64,000 bases of DNA from Galeopsis tetrahit. Its lineage: Eukaryota > Streptophyta > Magnoliopsida > Lamiales > Lamiaceae. Of the stretch, positions 60,333 to 64,000 are shown piece after piece. The stretch is taken from assembly GCA_963675135.1 (NCBI GenBank), contig OY776129.1, positions 70,525,348 to 70,589,347 on the forward strand, written 5' to 3'. The position numbers and the translations under genes were made by a program. Within the stretch, counting starts at the first letter, position 1, and the number at the start of each line of letters is the position of its first letter. The notes under the pieces were generated by a model. That model did not search any database. It saw only the letters and a list, made by a program, of their open reading frames with translations, and had not been told where the DNA came from.

Positions 60333-62063
60333 TTGATAATGTCAAGAAAGTTAGGCGATTAATAATGAAAAGATCCTCTAGAGGCTTTCTGGTACACAAG
60401 TATATGGATTTTATTGGGTATGGCAGAATTAGATAAAGCCACCTAACCCTAAACTGAAATTTAAAATAGGATTATCTTTAGACACGGATCCAAGATTCTT
60501 GAAATAAAATCTTGCAACATAACATTGACATGAAAAGAGCAGGGCAGGTGTCTGTATTTCTTATTTTATCTGCAATGATTAGATTTTATAGGTTACTAAA
60601 AATCAAATGTATATTAGTTTATAAATTTAAAAAAAAATGTAAATAAAAACATTTGTTGTATATACGTATGGTCTTCCAATTTTCTACCTCTTTTGCTTTC
60701 AACTCCTGAAACAAAACATATAATTGATCGATGAAATAAAAAATTGATTTATAAAGATGCACAACTACTATCAACAACGATTGATTTTGACTTTTTAATT
60801 TACATACTTAAATTTTTTTTATAGAAATGTGATTTAATTCAAATAATTTTTTCTTATTTATTTGAAAATTGAAAATTCATGAATTTTAAGCATTTAAAAA
60901 TTCAAATGATATGTTATCTGCATTTAACTTATTTTCTCAACTGTTACATACGGAGTAATATTAATTTTTTCATATCTTTCACAAGAATTTGATTTTTTAA
61001 ATGATGAATTAAAATGAGATTAAGGAATAATTGCAATGGAATATCCTATATTCCATCCACAGTTGACAATGCAATCTTTATGTGTATAATAATAATATTC
61101 CATATCTTCATTTTTTGAGATTGTGAATGGGAAAATCAAGAAAATGGGAGCTCCAAAACAATGCCACCAACCAAAAACTACTGTCTACTGCCAAGATTAC
61201 CTTATGCTCATATTTTAGATACGTGTACCTAAGATGTTTTCGATATATATGTGATTATTTTATATAAATAAGTAAATAACTATTTAATTACATTAATTTA
61301 CACATTTTATGTGTTCATTTTTTTTATTTTTTGTTTGTCTGTTCATTTTTATAATTTTCATTTTCTAAAAAGGAAATACTCTTCATCCACACTATTTTAT
61401 CGAGAGGGTTGGTCTCTGGTACAAATGGGACACTTTAAGAACTTATACACACCCCAAAATGAAAATAGTGAAAATAGTGGTAGGACATACAAATTGACTC
61501 GGTAAAAAGATCACTCTGCCCTTGAATTTGCTTTGACACATTTTGAAAAAATTCTCACCTCTCTTATTTTATTTAATTGTTTTTCACTCAATTATTTTAT
61601 TAAAAACAATTGTATTCAGATTTCTTATTTTTTAATTACCTCAATTTTTTTATTCCAATATTTTAATTTAAATTTTACTTGAATTTTAAATTAAGATTTA
61701 ATTTAATTTCAATTTTTTTTAGTTTCTCAAATTATATTGTATTCTGTTTTTAGATTTCTTAATTTTGCTAATTCACGCAAAAACTTGAATTTTTAGATTT
61801 CAAAAACTTATTTTCAAATTTCTTAGTTTTTCTAATTCACGCAAAAAAAAAAAAAAATAATAATTAATTAATTAATTCAAATTTTACTTGAATTTTTTTT
61901 ATTTAGTTTTTAAATATATATTTTATTCAGATATTTTTATTTAAAATTGATTTTAAATTTTTTTCTCTCTCTTCATTTAAAAATTAAAAGTAAGTTTTGA
62001 CTTGTCAAATCATACCTTTCTATCAACTTAATTCAATTTTTTAATTCAAATTATATTTATTTA
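60333..62063. other. Upstream region of the F-box gene and AT-rich spacer
   Basis: The first 200 bases should hold the F-box promoter; no clear TATA was chosen. From 60600 on, sequence is very AT-rich with poly-T runs. A plus frame at 61311-61505 has no support. I recognise no element ends. Confidence 0.4.
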
Positions 62064-62997
62064 GAGCATGATTGGTATGGGGTAATGGGCTTAGAATGGA
62101 ATGAGTACCTATTCCTAATCTCATGATTGGTATGTTTTTTTACACGGAATCGTGATTCCTCGTGGAATGGTGATTCCCAAAAATAAAGAATTCTGATTCC
62201 TCTCCATCCCCTTATCTTTACCCATTCCATTCTACGTGAAATCAAATTATTTTTATTTTCTAAAAAAAAAAAAATCATTAAAAAAATATTTTTACAAAAT
62301 TATCCTTATCAACAATTAAAAAGATTTTCATTAACCCTCTTATCCAACCTTAATCCACAATTAAATACAATATTCATTAACCTAATTCATAAAGATGCTG
62401 AGAAAGAACGCAAAAGAGAAAAAACGCAGAACGCTAAGAAAAAAACACAGAACGCTGAGAAAAAAACGCAGAAGAGAAGAACCGCTAAGAAAAAAACGCA
62501 GAAGAGAAGAACGCTGAGAAAAAAACGCAAGAAGAGAAGAACGCTGAGAAAAAAACAAAACGCAGAAGAGAAGAACGCTGAGAAAAAACACAGAAGAGAA
62601 GAACTAGTCAAGTAGTGTATTGTTCTATATATATACATAAGAAATCTCTGATTCATATATATATATGGGTAAAAATGTATATCATTTTTTTTTAATGAAC
62701 GATTATTTATATTTAGTTTTATTATTAAAATAATAGCATATTAACCAATTTAATATGTTTCTATAAAATATGTATAAGGGTATTTTAGTCATTTAAGATA
62801 AACTTTTTACATTATTTTGCATTCATTTTATTATACCAATCATGAGAATGGAATCAATCAAGGAATGATTTTTCCATTCCTTGTCAATACCAATCATGAG
62901 AATGACCATTCAGACTTTCATTCCATTCACACATTCATTCCATTCATGAGTTCATTCCATTCAATCACATTTTCATTCAGTCATACCAATCATGCCC
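62064..62997. mobile_element. Tourist-like (PIF/Harbinger) non-autonomous element
   Basis: The ends GAGCATGATTGGTATGG and, inverted, GGGCATGATTGGTATGA are flanked by TTA on both sides (62061-62063 and 62998-63000), the PIF/Harbinger target. Inner motifs ATTCCATTC and CAATCATGAGAATG recur in both halves. At 934 bp it is long for a MITE because of an internal repeat array. Confidence 0.85.
62396..62605. repeat. Purine-rich minisatellite inside the Tourist-like element
   Basis: About seven irregular units of GAAGAGAAGAACGCTGAGAA and AAAAACGCA fill this stretch. Almost all purines are on the plus strand. The Phe/Leu-rich minus frames at 62382-62656 arise from it. Confidence 0.85.
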
Positions 62998-63863
62998 TTA
63001 GTTTTTTATTTATATTTCATTCAGATTTTTTATTCAAAAATTTAATTTATATTTTATTCAATTTCTACTCAATTATTTTGTTGAATTTTTTTTTCGAAAG
63101 TTTTAAGTCAATTTTTTTAGTTCATTTTTCTTTGTTCAATTTTTTTTAATTTGTATGTTTTACATAATTAAATATTGAATATCAACACATATATTGAATA
63201 ATTAAATATTGAATATCAACACATATATAATTATATTGAATATTGAACACCGCATATCGATATATATTGAATATAATTAAACAGTGAATTTCAACATAAC
63301 ACTGAACATTAATATATATATTGAATATTAATTTATATTTTACTCCATTATTGAATATTAAACACAGAATATCGATATATATTGAATAAGATGGTGCCAA
63401 AAAAAGAAAGATACTGCCCTCTTAACAAAAGAAAAGAATGAAATGCGGATAAGAAGAAAACAAAACAAACTGAAGTAAATAAGATGGTTTCCAGTGCTTC
63501 TAATCAGAATCAATTATCATCAAAGATTGAAATTCATTCTTAACAGCCTAATTCCAGATTTTAGTCCAATTCCAACACCAAAAGCAAGAATACCAGGAGC
63601 GACTGCTCACATAGCTGACATCAACAGTGCCCAAGTCAATACCATTTTGCAGCGATGCCCTGAATCTCTGAGTAAGTGAAAATTGAATCTTTGTTGGAAA
63701 ATGAATCTCTGAGTAAGTGGAAATGGAATCTTTGTTGGAAAATAAAAGGCAGAGTATGAAGTCTTTAAAGGATAAGGATATACAAAAGCGAAAAGTTCAA
63801 CATAAACATTTCATACTATGATTTAAGCAGTAAAAGTTCCACCAACTAAATCAGCAAATCATT
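62998..63863. other. AT-rich spacer with short repeats
   Basis: From 63170 to 63390 the unit TATTGAATATCAACACATAT and variants recur several times. At 63665-63745 a 41-bp unit (GAATCTCTGAGTAAGTG plus GAATCTTTGTTGG) is duplicated. A plus-strand frame at 63494-63679 includes a non-repetitive stretch (63546-63675) that could be an exon, but no partner exon was found. Confidence 0.4.
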
Positions 63864-64000
63864 CTAAAGTTGAAGCACAGATGACCAGATAGCTTGAGCA
63901 TCCACGGGGTTTTCACACATGCTTACAGAGTGTGAATGAGAGCATCTCATTTTTTTGGGAACACCTTCAATAATAGCGCTATCAAAGAGAGCGGCTGATC
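63864..64000 (-). CDS. 3' exon of an unrecognised gene, cut by the window edge
   Basis: On the minus strand the frame enters at 64000 and runs 45 codons to TAG at 63866-63864. It encodes ALFDSAIIEGVPKKM, then a Cys/His/Ser patch (MRCSHSHSVSM) and ends AIWSSVLQL. The balanced composition, the lack of repeats and the contrast with the AT-rich flank suggest a real C-terminus. I do not recognise the family. Confidence 0.5.
   Translation of the reverse strand, partial: SAALFDSAIIEGVPKKMRCSHSHSVSMCENPVDAQAIWSSVLQL

Noticed and set aside
62382..62656. Phe/Leu-rich minus frames of 69-89 codons
   Set aside because: They are generated by the purine-rich minisatellite.
63494..63679. 61-codon plus frame with non-repetitive C-terminal part
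   Set aside because: It has no matching upstream exon, and its last codons overlap a 41-bp tandem duplication. Evidence is too thin for a gene call.

Overview
The window is nuclear DNA of a flowering plant, most likely a eudicot. The sequence is AT-rich, the genes carry many introns, and the gaps are packed with plant transposons: Stowaway, Tourist, hAT, CACTA and Mutator-like elements, Ty1/copia, LINEs and a tRNA-derived SINE. The lineage cannot be fixed from sequence alone; an asterid is my guess.

Layout. 1-10 kb: gene-free, with a four-copy array of ~600-bp repeats (652-3045), several MITE-type elements and a probable plastid-derived insert. 10.3-19.8 kb: a dead fatty acyl-CoA reductase (FAR) gene whose ten exons can still be aligned one by one to the living copy. 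It is bloated by a LINE, a Mutator-like element, a retroposon and two Stowaway elements. 21.1-31.8 kb: a copia retrotransposon on the minus strand with a perfect 5-bp target duplication. It has been broken by a 4.4-kb Mutator-like element (itself holding LINE debris) and by a hAT element inside one LTR. 34.5-41.2 kb: an intact ten-exon FAR gene (493 aa). A CACTA element sits in intron 8 and a Mutator-like element in its 3' flank. 43.8-45.3 kb: a Mutator-like element nested in a Stowaway.

45.6-60.3 kb is the gene-rich part: a METTL21-type lysine methyltransferase (plus strand, eight exons), a GONST1-type Golgi GDP-mannose transporter (minus strand, nine coding exons, convergent with the methyltransferase) and an F-box protein (minus strand, five exons). 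The window ends inside the last exon of an unrecognised minus-strand gene.

The genes do not form a pathway. The two FAR genes are a local duplication. Because one copy often lacks an insertion carried by the other, several insertions can be placed after the duplication. The most unusual points are an apparent minor-spliceosome AT-AA intron in the methyltransferase gene, GC-AG introns in that gene and in the intact FAR gene, a retroposon with a 16-bp target duplication, and a hairpin made from an inverted gene fragment near 57.5 kb. Exon limits were read by eye from frame, splice sites and family similarity; no search or transcript data were available.
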